In this document: positions 44,191 through 55,679 of the stretch, piece after piece
Numbering within the stretch: the stretch's first letter is position 1
Layout of the letters: each line of letters opens with the position of its first letter
DNA from: Takashimella koratensis
Taxonomy: Eukaryota; Basidiomycota; Tremellomycetes; Trichosporonales; Tetragoniomycetaceae
Assembly: GCA_003116875.1 (NCBI GenBank)
Contig: BCKT01000015.1
Location: 310,001-374,000 of the forward strand
Direction: 5' to 3'
Length of the DNA: 64,000 nt
Made by a program: the position numbers and the translations under genes
Notes under the pieces: generated by a model
Seen by the model: only the letters and a program-made list of their open reading frames with translations
What the model was told of the DNA's origin: nothing
Database searches by the model: none

Positions 44191-47100
44191 ATGTCAGACA
44201 TCCCCGAGGCCACAGACTCGACCGCCGACACCGTCTCCGTCTCGGAGACTTCCACCTCCACCTCCAACCACAACCCCACCAGCACCTCCCTCACCGCCTC
44301 TTCCTCCGACACACCGCCCCAAGCTCCGCCCCCTCGCAAGCGCCTACTCAGCACTAGGTCCCTGAAGATGGCCGCCTCGGCGATCTCGTCCGTCTCTGGA
44401 TCCCGCACCGCATCCCCAGCACCACAGAGTATCACCGCCGCCCGGCCCCTCTTGGCCGCTGCAGCATCGACCTCGACCTTGGGGATAAACGACGGCTCCT
44501 CTATAAATTCAACGACCGGCAACAGTATCACCGTCCCACCAGTCGTCATGGGAGCTCAAGCGAGGCGAAAACGAACGCGCGGGATAAGGTTGGGCAGGAG
44601 GCATCAGAAATCGGGCATGGAGACGTTTGATCCAGCTCAGTTGGCAGGTAGCGCGGGTGGGCCAAGAAAACCTCTCGACGGAGAACAGCCAGCAGCCATC
44701 TTGCGCGTCAGGGTGGTCAGTGCCAAGGGTCTGGTCGCAAAAGACCGTGGCAATACTAGCGATCCGTGAGTAGCTAGCTTTGTAGTCTTTCCTGGTAAAG
44801 CACAGCTAACCTGCTTGACAGGTTCATTGTCTTCACTCTTCCGCCAAGCCATCGTCACTCCACTCCCGTGATCAAACGCACGCTCGATCCCGTTTTCCCA
44901 CCAGATAAAAGCACGTTTGACTTTCCGCTTTACCTCAGTCTCGCCGGGGTGATCGGCGGACGGGGCTTGGAAGCAGTCGTATGGGATAAGGACCTCATGC
45001 GTAAGGAGTACATGGGTGAAGTTGTTGTACCTATCCACAAGTGGTTCGAGGACGGCCAAGAGAGATTATGGACCGAAGATGCTCCAGTAGGTCTATCCCG
45101 AGCAACACATCTGATAAATAGGTCTCTTCACACCCTTTGTTGTCCACGCGACGCAGGCAAAAGGTTACCGGTTCAGTCTCGCTCCAAATGGGCCTGCTCC
45201 ACCCGAATGGCACTACCGACCAAATCGCGACTCGCAAAGTGCTCTCTGCCTTTGACGCGATCATGCAGCGCAGCTTCAACGATCGACCTTTTGGTGTACT
45301 CGGTGTACCTGCTCATCAAGGCATCGGTACTATCAAGATGCGACCGCAGCCACCTAGCCCCGAGACTTCCGCACTTTCTTCGTTCCAAGCAATGACTGCA
45401 TCCCTTGTCTCGCCTCTTTTGTCTCAGACCAAAGTCGTAGGCGAGGAGAACGAAGACGACGAAGAGGAAGATGATCTTGGGGATGATGGTTTGTCAAGCT
45501 CGAGTGACGACGCTATCATGGAAGACGCGTTGGAAGGCGACGAAGATATACCAATTCCTGCTAGCGACTCGCCTCCGCCAATCGAGACGAAAGAGAAGCC
45601 TGAGACTGTCCCAGCTGCGGACCTGCTCACGCCTGCGCGCCCTGCCACGAACAGGCAAAAGTCTTCGCCAGAGTACTTTGACCGTCAGTCCCAGCCTGAT
45701 GTCTCTGCGCCCACGACACCAGGAGGGAAGCAGCGTCGGCCCATGTTCAAACGATCTCGCAGTAAAGCCGAGGACAGAAAATCTTCATCGAAAAATTTCA
45801 ATTTCGATCGAGATACAAAGGACGTTTTAGGTATCGTCGTCATGGAGATCAAAAACGCCACCGACCTTCCGAAGATCAAGAATAGTGAGTATCTCCTATT
45901 CCATAGACTTTGCTGACGACTCAGCTCTACGGACAGGCTGGGACATGGATCCGTTCGTCGTCATCTCGTTTGGGAAGAAAGTGTTCCGAACCCGGGTTAT
46001 CAGGCACCACTTGAATCCGCAGTGGGATGAGAAGCTGTTCTTCCATGTGCGCAGGCACGAGAGCAACTTTACCATTCAGATGGCCGTCCTTGATTGGGAC
46101 AACGTGAGTTGGTGTTGTGAGGTAAAGCTGATGAAAGATCACCGGTAACGACATGGTCGGTACATGTGTGCTGCCATTGGCCGAGTTGGTGGAGAAGGCT
46201 CCTAAACCTGGAGCTAACGGCCTGTACGCCGAGCACGAAGATGGCAAGCACGACAGCGCCGACTTTTTGGTGAGCAATGAATTCGTGTGCAGGCTAACAT
46301 CCCAGCTCCCCATTGTCACCCCGACCAACCGACCTTGGGAGGCTATTCACTCGCCCAAGCTCACGATCCGGGCAAAGTACGAGCCATATGACGCCCTTCG
46401 CCAGCGATTCTGGAGGCAGTACATTACTCAGTACGACGCCGACGACACGGGGACCATGTCGTATATCGAGCTATCGTCGATGCTTGACTCGCTTGGGTCG
46501 ACGTTGACGCAACGGACGATCGAGGGATACTTTGCTTCCTGTGGCAAGTCTGCCGAGAGCGAAGAGCTCACGATCGACGAAGTAATCGTCTGCCTCGAGC
46601 GCGAAGTGAACAAGACGAGAGAGGAGAAACTTCAGGTGGAGCGAGACGGGTTGATGACGCCTAACATACCGATGGTCGCGGCGCAGCCTGCACAAGAAGG
46701 GCTGGACGTCACGGGCCCTCAGGGTGATATTCCAGAGGCGGTGAATGCTGGAGAGCTAGCGCAACGAATCATCGAGAGTTTGCCCCGGGACGATGTACCA
46801 GCACTCAAAGTCGACGGAGCATCAGATGCAGGCGAGCCGTCTGGGGCAGTGACCCCCCGTTCAGGCCCGTCGGATACCGAAGAATCCTCGCCGCACATGG
46901 ACGACCGAGAACGCGTGATCAACATTAAGACTTGTCCTTTGTGCCACCGATCCCGGCTTACGAAACGTAGCGAACAGGATATCATCACACATCTTGCCAT
47001 CTGCGCCTCGTCCGATTGGTCTCGCGTCGACCGGATCGTCACTGGCAACTACGTCACTTCGTCCCAGGCCCAGCGCAAGTTCTTCACCAAAATTCTCAAT

Positions 47101-48232
47101 CACATTGCCGTAGGAGCCTACTCGCTCGGGGCGAACTCGGCCAACATCTTGGTTCAGGACAGACAGACAGGCCAGCTGCAAGAAGAGAAGATGGCGGTAT
47201 ATGTTCGACTGGGTATCCGTGTACTTTACAAGGCTGCCCGATCGCAGATGGAAGGTGGAAGGGGTACGTGCATTATGTGAGACTCTAGCTGACTTGGTAG
47301 CTCGGCGGTTGCTCAAATCCCTCAGTATCAAGCAAGGGCTCAAGTACGACTCGCCAGCCTCGGTCGCGGACATTGCTCCGTTCATCGCGTTTCACCGCCT
47401 AGACGTGACTGAGATCCGCGACCCTCTCGACTCTTTCAAATCATTCAACGAGTTCTTCTACCGCAAGCTCAAGCCTGATGCGCGGCCCCTCGACGAGCCT
47501 GACAACCCCGGTCGCCTGGTCTCTTGCGCCGACTGCCGGATGATGGCGTTTGAGACGGTCAAAGATGCTACCCAGATCTGGATCAAAGGTCGAGAGTTCA
47601 CCGTCCAGCGCCTTCTGGGACCGGTGTACAAGGACGTGGCGGATCGGTACGATGGTGGTGCGCTTGCCATCTTCCGACTCGCGCCGCAAGATTACCACCG
47701 CTTTCACTCGCCAGTAAAGGGTACTGTTGGCAAAATGACACTCATCGACGGAGAGTACTATACTGTCAACCCGCAGGCGATCAGGACAGCGCTCGACGTG
47801 TATGGCGAGAACGTGCGCAAGATCGTACCCATCCAATCGGAAGAGTTTGGGCTAGTCATGACAGTCTGGGTCGGTGCTATGAGTGAGTAGTCCGGTCTGT
47901 CTCAGTGAACAGAGTGCTCATGCTTCGCAGTGGTCGGTAGTATCGGGACATCGGTGCAGGAGGGACAGCAAATAGATCGTGGAGACGAGCTTGGCTGGTT
48001 CTCATTTGGTAAGTGCGAGTCTGGGCATGAAGCGGGCGTATCAGCACTGACTCCGTGGGTATCAGGCGGCTCCACAATTGTCTGTCTGTTTGAGAAGGGG
48101 GCTCTAGAGTGGGACGAAGATCTGCGCAGTAACGGCAAAGCAGCGATCGAGACGCTTGTGAAGATGGGAAGCGGAATTGGCCGCGTCAAGAAACGCGCGT
48201 CGCCAAGGGATAGCGTATCGGATACCACGTAA
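44191..48232 (+). CDS. PSD2: Phosphatidylserine decarboxylase, PSD2 type (C2 domains, EF-hand)
   Basis: Nine exons, 44191-44765, 44822-45086, 45122-45884, 45925-46103, 46138-46269, 46306-47263, 47301-47882, 47931-48008 and 48066-48232, encode 1232 residues. It converts phosphatidylserine to phosphatidylethanolamine in the Golgi/endosome system, using a pyruvoyl cofactor made by self-cleavage. The order is a disordered basic N-terminus, C2 domain 1 ([18 protein letters not shown]), an acidic linker, C2 domain 2 ([18 protein letters not shown]), an EF-hand-like unit ([14 protein letters not shown]), a CPLCH...H...C zinc-like block, then the catalytic domain ([24 protein letters not shown]). The self-cleavage site is FGGST with Ser1180, assembled across the last intron. 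Introns of 35, 34 and 36 nt are present, and the 36-nt one (46270-46305) is stop-free. An upstream in-frame ATG at 44071 would add 40 His/Pro-rich residues. Confidence 0.94.
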
Positions 48233-49290
48233 ACCATTTGTACATAATCAGCGCTTGTTTTTTTTCTCCTTTGCTTCTTGCTGTTCGGTGTAATTATGTA
48301 AGTGGTGTACCCGGAGGTGGATGTAGATGGGCATACAAATGCATTAGCGAGCCGTGCTCTGTACCGGGTCTCGGACCGACTATGCCCTCTTCTCTACTTT
48401 CTTTACTCGGCCGAACGTGTCGAGTGCGTGTGGGATCCAATCGATCGCCAGGTGGGCCTTGGCTGACAGTACGGCGAATGAAGGTTTGGATATTGCACAA
48501 CTCCGGCGGCTGGCGGGGAAATACCGCTGACGTCACAGAAACATGTGAAAAAAAGGACCACACCACTCCATAGTCCTGAGGAAGCAGGCAAAAGCTGCAC
48601 CACGAGCGACGTAGGGGCCAACTATCCCGCTCGTGCTGATTGCACGATGCATGCATGGCACGAGCCTAGTCCTGCTAGTTGCGGGAGCCTCTGCGTGCCC
48701 CCGTATAACCCGCAAGTAGGGTTTCCACCTCATCAGGAGTCAGCAAGTACGGTAGGCAAATGGACATGTGGTCGCGCCAACCTTCCTGCCTGGAAAAGGT
48801 CGGCCCTGATCTCGTTTAAAACCCCTAAGCATGTCCTGAAAGCACGGAGTAGACCCTTGTCCGCTGATTCCCATCGCACGCCATGGTTCCAGCCGCAGGG
48901 ATGCCGTAGAGGAACGTCATGGATACGCTGATCGCCGTCGGGAGAGGGAGGTGACGTCGGTGAGCTACAGGGCTGCAGGGCAGTAGGAGCTGGAGGGATG
49001 GAACGGGCGCCCGAAGACTTCCGCCCTCGGTGAAGACTTGCACATGGAGTAGGGGTTCGTGTCTAGGCTGAATGTATATATAGATATGGCTGTTGGAGCG
49101 ACTTGCTCACGTCCGTCTTGATAATATTCGACTTTCGACGACAACCTGTTCTGTTTCTAACCGAGTGCTGTGGCTGATAGATTTCGCATTTAGATAGAAG
49201 GGAAACCTCTCCACACATACAATAGGATCAAACAGATATCCACGACCTCACCCTACCAACGTTACCAAGAAGAACGTAAACCAACTCACG
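48233..49290. other. Intergenic region upstream of the DHA1 transporter
   Basis: PSD2 terminator and the transporter's promoter and leader. A TATATATAGATA element lies at about 49075-49086. No gene is supported. Confidence 0.4.
49075..49086 (+). promoter_or_regulatory. TATA-like element of the MFS transporter gene
   Basis: TATATATAGATA about 205 bp before the start codon, the best TATA match in this promoter. A regulated rather than constitutive promoter is likely (inference). Confidence 0.45.
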
Positions 49291-51485
49291 ATGGCGGACC
49301 TCGTCGATCGATTTCGAGAAGAGCCCAAGTCGGAGAACCCGAACCCGAAGAGCGAACGAACGTCGCAGGACACGGCGGTTGCCATTGACGCGGCACACCA
49401 AGCTGAAGCCAATCAGGGTGAGAAGAAACACATTGCCCTCACCGAGCCCGTGATCGAACACCAATCGCGCATCGATGACCAGCCCACGCGCCCACCGAAC
49501 GAGAAACGTCGCAAGTCTCGGCGCGGAGACAGGCCGGACGGGAAACACGAGTTGCAGGAATACGAAGCCGCCGAAGCCCTGGGTTTCGCGTTCCCAACTT
49601 GGAGGAAATGGACGATTCTCACCGTCATCTTCCTCGTTCAATGTTCGATGAACTATAATGCGGCCGTCTACGCAAATGGCGTTTCACTGCTCCAAACCAA
49701 ATTCGACATCTCCGCACAAGCTGCAAGAGTCGGGCAGGCAGTTTTCCTGATCTGTTATGCATTCGGATGCGAGTTGTGGGCGCCTTGGTCGGAGGAGCTT
49801 GGGCGATGGCCGATCCTCCAGCTCAGTTTGTTCTTGGTGAACAGTGAGTAGGGAGAGTTCAGCACAAAGCCGTTACCACATACGCTGACGCGCAATAGTT
49901 TGGCAGATTCTTGCTGCCCTCGCACCTAACTTTGGGTCCGTCATCGTCGCTCGTATCCTCGGTGGTCTTTCCTCTGCCGGTGGCTCTGTCACACTAGGAA
50001 TGGGTGAGTGAGGCGAGCTGTCGGACGTCTAGCCATCCTTCCTGCTTCCAATTTGAACTCATCCCGCGTGCTGACTTGAATTCTTCACCCCACCACCAGT
50101 CGCCGATATGTGGAATCCCGAAGACCAGCAGTTCGCTGTCGCCTTTGTCGTCTTCTCCTCCGTCTTCGGCTCAGTGATCGGTCCCATTGTTGGACCCTTC
50201 ATTGAGGCAAACCTGACCTGGCAATGGATCGCATGGACTCAGCTCATCTTCGGCGCCTTTGTCCAAGTCCTCCACTTCATTCTCGTCCCCGAGACTCGCG
50301 CGACGATCCTACTCGACCGCGAGGCGAAACGACGCCGCAACGCCGGGCAGAGCAACATCTACGGCCCGAGCGAGCTCAAGGAGCACAGATTTACAGTGAA
50401 AGAGGTGCTGAAGACCTGGACCAGGCCGTTTGTCATGTTCGCTACAGAGCCAATCGTGCTCTGCTGCTCGCTCCTATCGGGTTTCAGCGACGCTCTCATC
50501 TTTACATTCATGGACGCGTTCACGCCGGTGTACGAGCAGTGGGGATTCAGCACGGAGATGATGGCGACGACATTTGTCCCGTGAGTCATCGCCTACAGGG
50601 TTTGGGTGGTTCTCACTGACGTACCCAGTGTGGCTCTTGGCTACTTCATCGCCTGGGCATCTTACATCCCGCCTCTGATCAAGCAGCGCCGAATGTTGGC
50701 CAAGGACCCCGATGGCGTTGCGCCAGAAATCCGACTCTGGTGGTTGCTCTACAGTGAGTCAATATGATTTCTCGACAACTTGTTCTAACCTGCCACAGCT
50801 GCGCCACTTGAGGCGATCGGCCTGATCGGTTTCGCATGGACCTCGCTCGGCCCTCCTCACGTCCACTGGATCGCGCCGATGATCTTTAGCGCGCTCATCG
50901 GTATTGCTAACGTAGGTTGAGTCGGATTGATATGTTCTGACTGGCAGTACTCCATCTACATGTCAACGATTGACTACATGATCGCGGCGTATGGGCCTTA
51001 CTCTGCGAGTGGTGAGCTCCCCCTTCCACCCCCTTCGATCAGCTCGGGAAGAATCGCTAAACAGTGCAGCAACTGGTGGGAATGGTTTCGCTCGAGACTT
51101 CCTTGCTGGTATCGCGGCCATGTACTGTGAGTCCAATCAGAACACGTTCCTGTTGTCTCATGCTGACACCACCCAGCCACACCCTGTAAGTTGTTTTCGA
51201 ATTCTCACAACACCAAGTTATTCGAAAATGTGTTGAGATCTGAGCTAATCATTCTCCCCCACAAAAGTCTACACCAACGTCGGCGGGGAGAGTTATCGGC
51301 TTCACCTCGAGTGGCCTACAACGATTCTCGCGATCATTGCGGCATTCGTCATGATCCCCATTTACGTGTTTTACATCTATGGGGCATGGTTCCGGGAGCG
51401 TTCGCGATTCGCCATGACCCTAAACTCGGAACGTAAAGACAAGAATGTCGCCCGTCTTGCCAAGGACGACGATTTGGAAGCCTAA
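49291..51485 (+). CDS. Major facilitator superfamily transporter, DHA1 (12-helix multidrug/polyamine type)
   Basis: Nine exons: 49291-49843, 49899-50003, 50100-50580, 50629-50753, 50799-50911, 50948-51011, 51070-51126, 51177-51185 (a 9-nt microexon) and 51268-51485. They encode 574 residues. DHA1 proteins are proton antiporters that export drugs, polyamines or organic acids at the plasma membrane. A hydrophilic N-terminus of about 110 residues precedes 12 helices. The loop 2-3 motif is LWAPWSEELGRWP, matching the APxSExxGR form typical of Tpo-like exporters. Helix 4-5 has RILGGLSSAGGSVTLGMVADMW, and the C-terminal half has GGNGFARDFLAGIAAMYSTPFY, which is rebuilt only when the 9-nt exon is included. 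The substrate cannot be told from sequence. A JEN transporter follows in the same direction. Confidence 0.9.
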
Positions 51486-52381
51486 AGTGTCTAGTCAAGC
51501 CCCGGTTTCCCCCGGTATCCCCCACTTCCCCACACTACCCCGCACCTGTACAACCTCAAGCCGATCCGAAGCCCCGAAGAAACCCGCCAAACCCCTATCG
51601 TGTTCCGTCCCGGGGAGGTGCTTGGCAAGGTGAGACGCGGAACGAAGATCTTGGCTTTTCGAATAATCTGTAGCAATACGTGTCCCATTGGCGGAGGATG
51701 TAACCATCATGCAGAGAGCCTGCGACTGCCCCGTGACTGACCCCGGATAGGGTTTGCCCGTTTTCGAATTTTGTCAGACGAGCGCGAAGGGCAGGGCATC
51801 AGAGGCCAAGAGGTGGGACGGTTCGAAATGCGCTATTTTTGGGTGGTCAGGGTGGGGAACCCCGGCTAAACTGACGCCTCTTGCATCCGGAGCCAAAGGC
51901 AGGAATTTGCTCCTCCTCTCACCCGACGATTTGGGAATTCACTTCCCCCTCCACTTCCCCCTCCCTTACGCATCCATGCTCTGGTCTTGTCCCTGTCCCC
52001 GTGCCCGCCCCGCCTCCACCTTTACGGGATCCTGTCCACACCGGACGTGTTACGCGGATCGAGCGTCGCTAAACAATTGCAATCGATAACCCTCGTCAGG
52101 AGTATGAGCGGCAATGCTCGGGTCCTGCCCTTTGGCCCCGCGGGCCCGGGGTCAGGCTAATCACGCGCTACCATGCGGTTCCTGGTTGTGTCTCTGTTTT
52201 TTTTTTCGAATCCCATCCCCTCCCCCCCACTCGCCACACCAAACTCCCGTACCTGCCGTTCGGTCCCCCTTCCCCCCCGCGTTGCTCCTAAATCTGGGTA
52301 AATAAATACCTCTACCTACCCAGAGACCTTTCTTTCCCATCGTCTCATTCTCCTTTCTCCTTCCCAACTCCTTTCGTAGAC
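51486..52381. other. Intergenic region and JEN promoter
   Basis: No gene supported. C-rich stretches lie at about 51940-52020 and 52200-52290, and a TAAATAAATA element at about 52299-52308 lies about 75 bp before the JEN start. Confidence 0.4.
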
Positions 52382-54653
52382 ATGAGCGTCCAGCAACCCG
52401 TGCCCCCTCCTTATGAGGGTGAAGCCTCTCCCATCGTCCAACACAGCGGCTCGTCCATCAGCGCGCAGCTTGCCACCTGGCACGCGAACCGTGGTAACAA
52501 GTCGTTCGTTCAAGCCATGATCCCGTCGTGGCGCAAGACGACGTACGGCGTCGAGACCGAGGTCGTCACCAAGAACCCCTTCAAGCTCCTCGGTATGGTC
52601 AGTCTCTCTGGCTGGCTGTACTTCTTCAGTGGCTGGTTCGCTTGGACATGCGACGGGTGAGTGTACAAGCCGAGCAAGATGGCCGTGTACTGACGAGGTC
52701 GCAGATACGAGTGAGTTTCTGTCCTCATCCTTTGGTCAAAGGATGCAAACAGTCGGTAAACAAAAGAGATAGATACTGATGTGGCGGCTCGATCACAGCT
52801 ACTTTGCCGTAAGCTCCCCCCTCTTCGCCTCTGGCATGAGCCCTTGCTGAACTCCTTTACAGGTCTCTCTCACCGTCGCTCGCCTGGCTACTCAGTTCAA
52901 CACCGACACGCAGCACATTACGACCGCCATCACTCTCACTTTGCTTTTCCGATCCCTCGGTGCGCTCATCTTCGGTGTCCTTGCCGACCGATTCGGTCGT
53001 AAATGGACCCTCGTCTGCAACCTTTGCTTGATCTGCGTGTTCGAGCTCGGTAGTGGATTCTGCAACACGTACAGCCAGTTCTTGGCCGTTCGATCCTTGT
53101 TCGGTATCGCTATGGGCGGTATTTGGGGCCAAGCAGCTGCTACGTGAGTATGCGGGGACTATCGGACTTGCGGCGATCAAAATTTTGTTTGGTCTAGACT
53201 GACGCGTGGGTAGTGCACTTGAGAACGTTCCCGTTGCTGCCCGTGGTCTTTGCTCAGGTATCCTGTAGGTCTCCCCTTTTGTCATATTCGATCTCGGCTA
53301 ACCCCTATGTAGGCAGCAGGGTTACGCCTGTGGCTACCTCCTGGCAGCTGGTAAGCTCATTCTCTCATAACCAACACCGGGTCCATGCTGACTTTGGTGT
53401 AGTCATCAACCTCACCGTCGTCCCAGAGTCCAAGTACACTTGGCGTTCGCTCTACTTCATCGGTGCGGGCTTCTCCCTCGCTGCCGCTATTGTCCGTGCC
53501 TGCCTCCCTGAGTCGCGCCAGTACCAGCTCGCTCGTGAGCAGGCCAAAGCGGAGGGAGTTACCTCTGCCCAGGCTACCAAGGCCTTCTTGGGTGAAGTCA
53601 AGGCGATGCTCAAGACCAACTGTGAGTGACAACGGATTTACGCCGCGTGGTTGAGCTACACTGACGGTCGAATAGGGCTCCGATGCATCTGGGGTATTTG
53701 CATGATGACTGGTAAGTGACATACCCGCTCCTAGCCGGAACAACGAAACTAACGATACACAGGCTTCAACTTCTTCTCGCACGGCTCGCAGGACCTCTAC
53801 CCTACCTACTTGCAGACTACCAAGCACCTCTCTTCGGCGCTCGCTACCAAGGCGACCATCATCTCCAAGTAAGTTCTGTTTTGCCACGCAATATATGAGC
53901 GACACTGACCAGTCTGTAGCGTTGGGGCCGTTGTTGGCGGCACCATTGCCGGCTATGCGAGCCAATACGTTGGTCGTCGACTTGCGTGAGTACCTAGTTC
54001 AACAGACCCTCCCAGCCCCAAAAATTGTCATCGCTGACCTGGTCACAGAATCATCATTTGCCTGCTCTACACCGCATGCTGGATCCCGCTCTGGATCATT
54101 CCGGACTCGTTTGGCGGTCTCTCCGCCGGTGGTTTCTTCATTCAGTCCGGTGTCCAGGGCGCGTGGGGTGTTGTCCCGATCTACCTTGGTGAAGTCGCTC
54201 CACCCGCTTTCCGTGCATCCTTCGCCGGTCTCGCCTACCAGGTAAGTTCAAGCTCAGATCTCGTGCCTCAACTCTCAACCCTTTTCTTCCAGCAACACTT
54301 GTTTACAACTTAATTGCTAACATCCTGTTCAGCTCGGTAACATGGCGTCGTCTGGAGCTGCGCAGATCGAGGCCGACGCTGGAGGCTCCATCAAACTCCC
54401 GGGTACTACCACTCCTAACTACGCTACGATCCAGGGTATCCTTATCGGTGTGGTTATTGCTTGGATGCTCGTTTTCGCGTTCCTCGGGCCCGAGGCGGAC
54501 GGATCGCACTTTGAGCAGGCCAAGGTCGCGTTCCAGCGTGGTGGTGGTGCCACCAACGCTGCTGAACTCGTCGATGGCCACGTTGTGGCTGACGACAAGC
54601 CCCAGGCTGTACACGCCGAGAACGCCGAGAACGTCAAAGCTGAGCACACATAA
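52382..54653 (+). CDS. JEN1: Monocarboxylate/proton symporter, JEN family (lactate/pyruvate type)
   Basis: Twelve exons: 52382-52656, 52705-52710 (6 nt), 52799-52808 (10 nt), 52863-53143, 53214-53264, 53313-53350, 53403-53621, 53676-53711, 53763-53868, 53920-53985, 54049-54241 and 54333-54653. They encode 533 residues. JEN proteins import lactate, pyruvate or dicarboxylates with protons and are usually repressed by glucose. The family signature NXX[ST]HX[ST]QDXXXT is exact: NFFSHGSQDLYPT at residues 308-320. WTCDGYDYFAVSLTV is rebuilt only by including both microexons and holds conserved JEN helix 1 residues. The loop motif GVLADRFGRKW is standard for MFS. The C-terminal tail is Ala/Glu-rich and cytosolic. 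Lactate versus dicarboxylate preference cannot be decided by eye. The opposite-strand neighbour is an acyl-CoA synthetase. Confidence 0.93.
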
Positions 54654-55679
54654 TATGTCGGTTCGTAACCAGGCGTGGTGGGAAGCGAGGGGGAAGATGG
54701 AATTGGAGGTTAGGTGGCCATCTGGGTGGGATACGAGGTGGCCATTTAGGTAGAATACGTAGCGACAAGGCGATAATCTCATACCGCATGATGTGCAGTG
54801 TTTGTACTGTTTGTGATAAAGAGTATATGGATTGTTGCTAGCGCCAGACAGGAGCAAATGATCAAAACACCAATCGTCGTCATCGGTGAAGAGCAAGACT
54901 CGCCATAGCGGGCCGTATTATATCTGTCTCACCCAAGTCCCGATGCGACAAGCACGCCATGTGAAATTGTCTTGCTAGACGAGGTGAACAAAGGGATGAC
55001 AGTGTTTCTAATGTCCAATCTCCTTGGCTCATTCGTTATCATGATATCGCAATCACGTCAAAAAGCTCATACTCGCCAATCCTAGGGATTAGGGATGATA
55101 ACCTCAAATTTGCACAGACTTTTTTGGCAACGTGCAAACAGCAGATAAAGGAGGACTCAACCATATTTTGAGGTATTGGCGAGTGAGCTTTAGCTATTCG
55201 AGATCAAGGTCACTTCCTTTCACGAGGTTCATTGGCAACGCCTCTGCACTCCTTTCATGACGTCGGGTTATCTCGGCTTAGCACGATTGCCGCCGTTAGC
55301 ACGCCTTTCCGTAAATCCAGATTATCGGAGTGAGTCGATCTGTCATCGGCGCTTGGTAGTCCGACTCGGCGTGGTCATTGCCAACGACTGGAACCGCTCC
55401 CTTATGCGGTGGCTCTCAGCGGACAACTTTCCTTTACTTATCTGTTCATACATCACGAATCCCGTCGAGTCTCGCCAATCCGTCCGTCGCCAATGATAAC
55501 CTATCGCCAATGATCCCAGCCATCGCCAATGATCCTTTGCTCCAACTATTGGCATCCGTCTGCATTATATCACACCTATATCAAATCACCAGCTCGCCGT
55601 TATCCCATTTTCACCGATGATCATCCAGAGTCATTGGCGATCACGACGATCAACCAAGCAATTCATTGGCGATTCTTCA
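54654..55679. other. Convergent intergenic region with TCGCCAAT elements
   Basis: Between the JEN (+) and acyl-CoA synthetase (-) stop codons. It holds eight copies of TCGCCAAT in both orientations (55073, 55175r, 55472, 55487, 55504, 55523, 55633r, 55665r). No coding gene is supported. Confidence 0.5.
55073..55672. repeat. Cluster of eight TCGCCAAT/ATTGGCGA elements
   Basis: Five forward and three reverse copies within 600 bp. Three (55487, 55504, 55523) are spaced 17-19 bp apart with the longer core TCGCCAATGAT, and the last reverse copy ends 8 bp from the acyl-CoA synthetase stop codon. Each contains a CCAAT box. Confidence 0.8.

Noticed and set aside
49413..49641. Minus-strand frames opposite the MFS transporter
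   Set aside because: Antisense shadows of exon 1.
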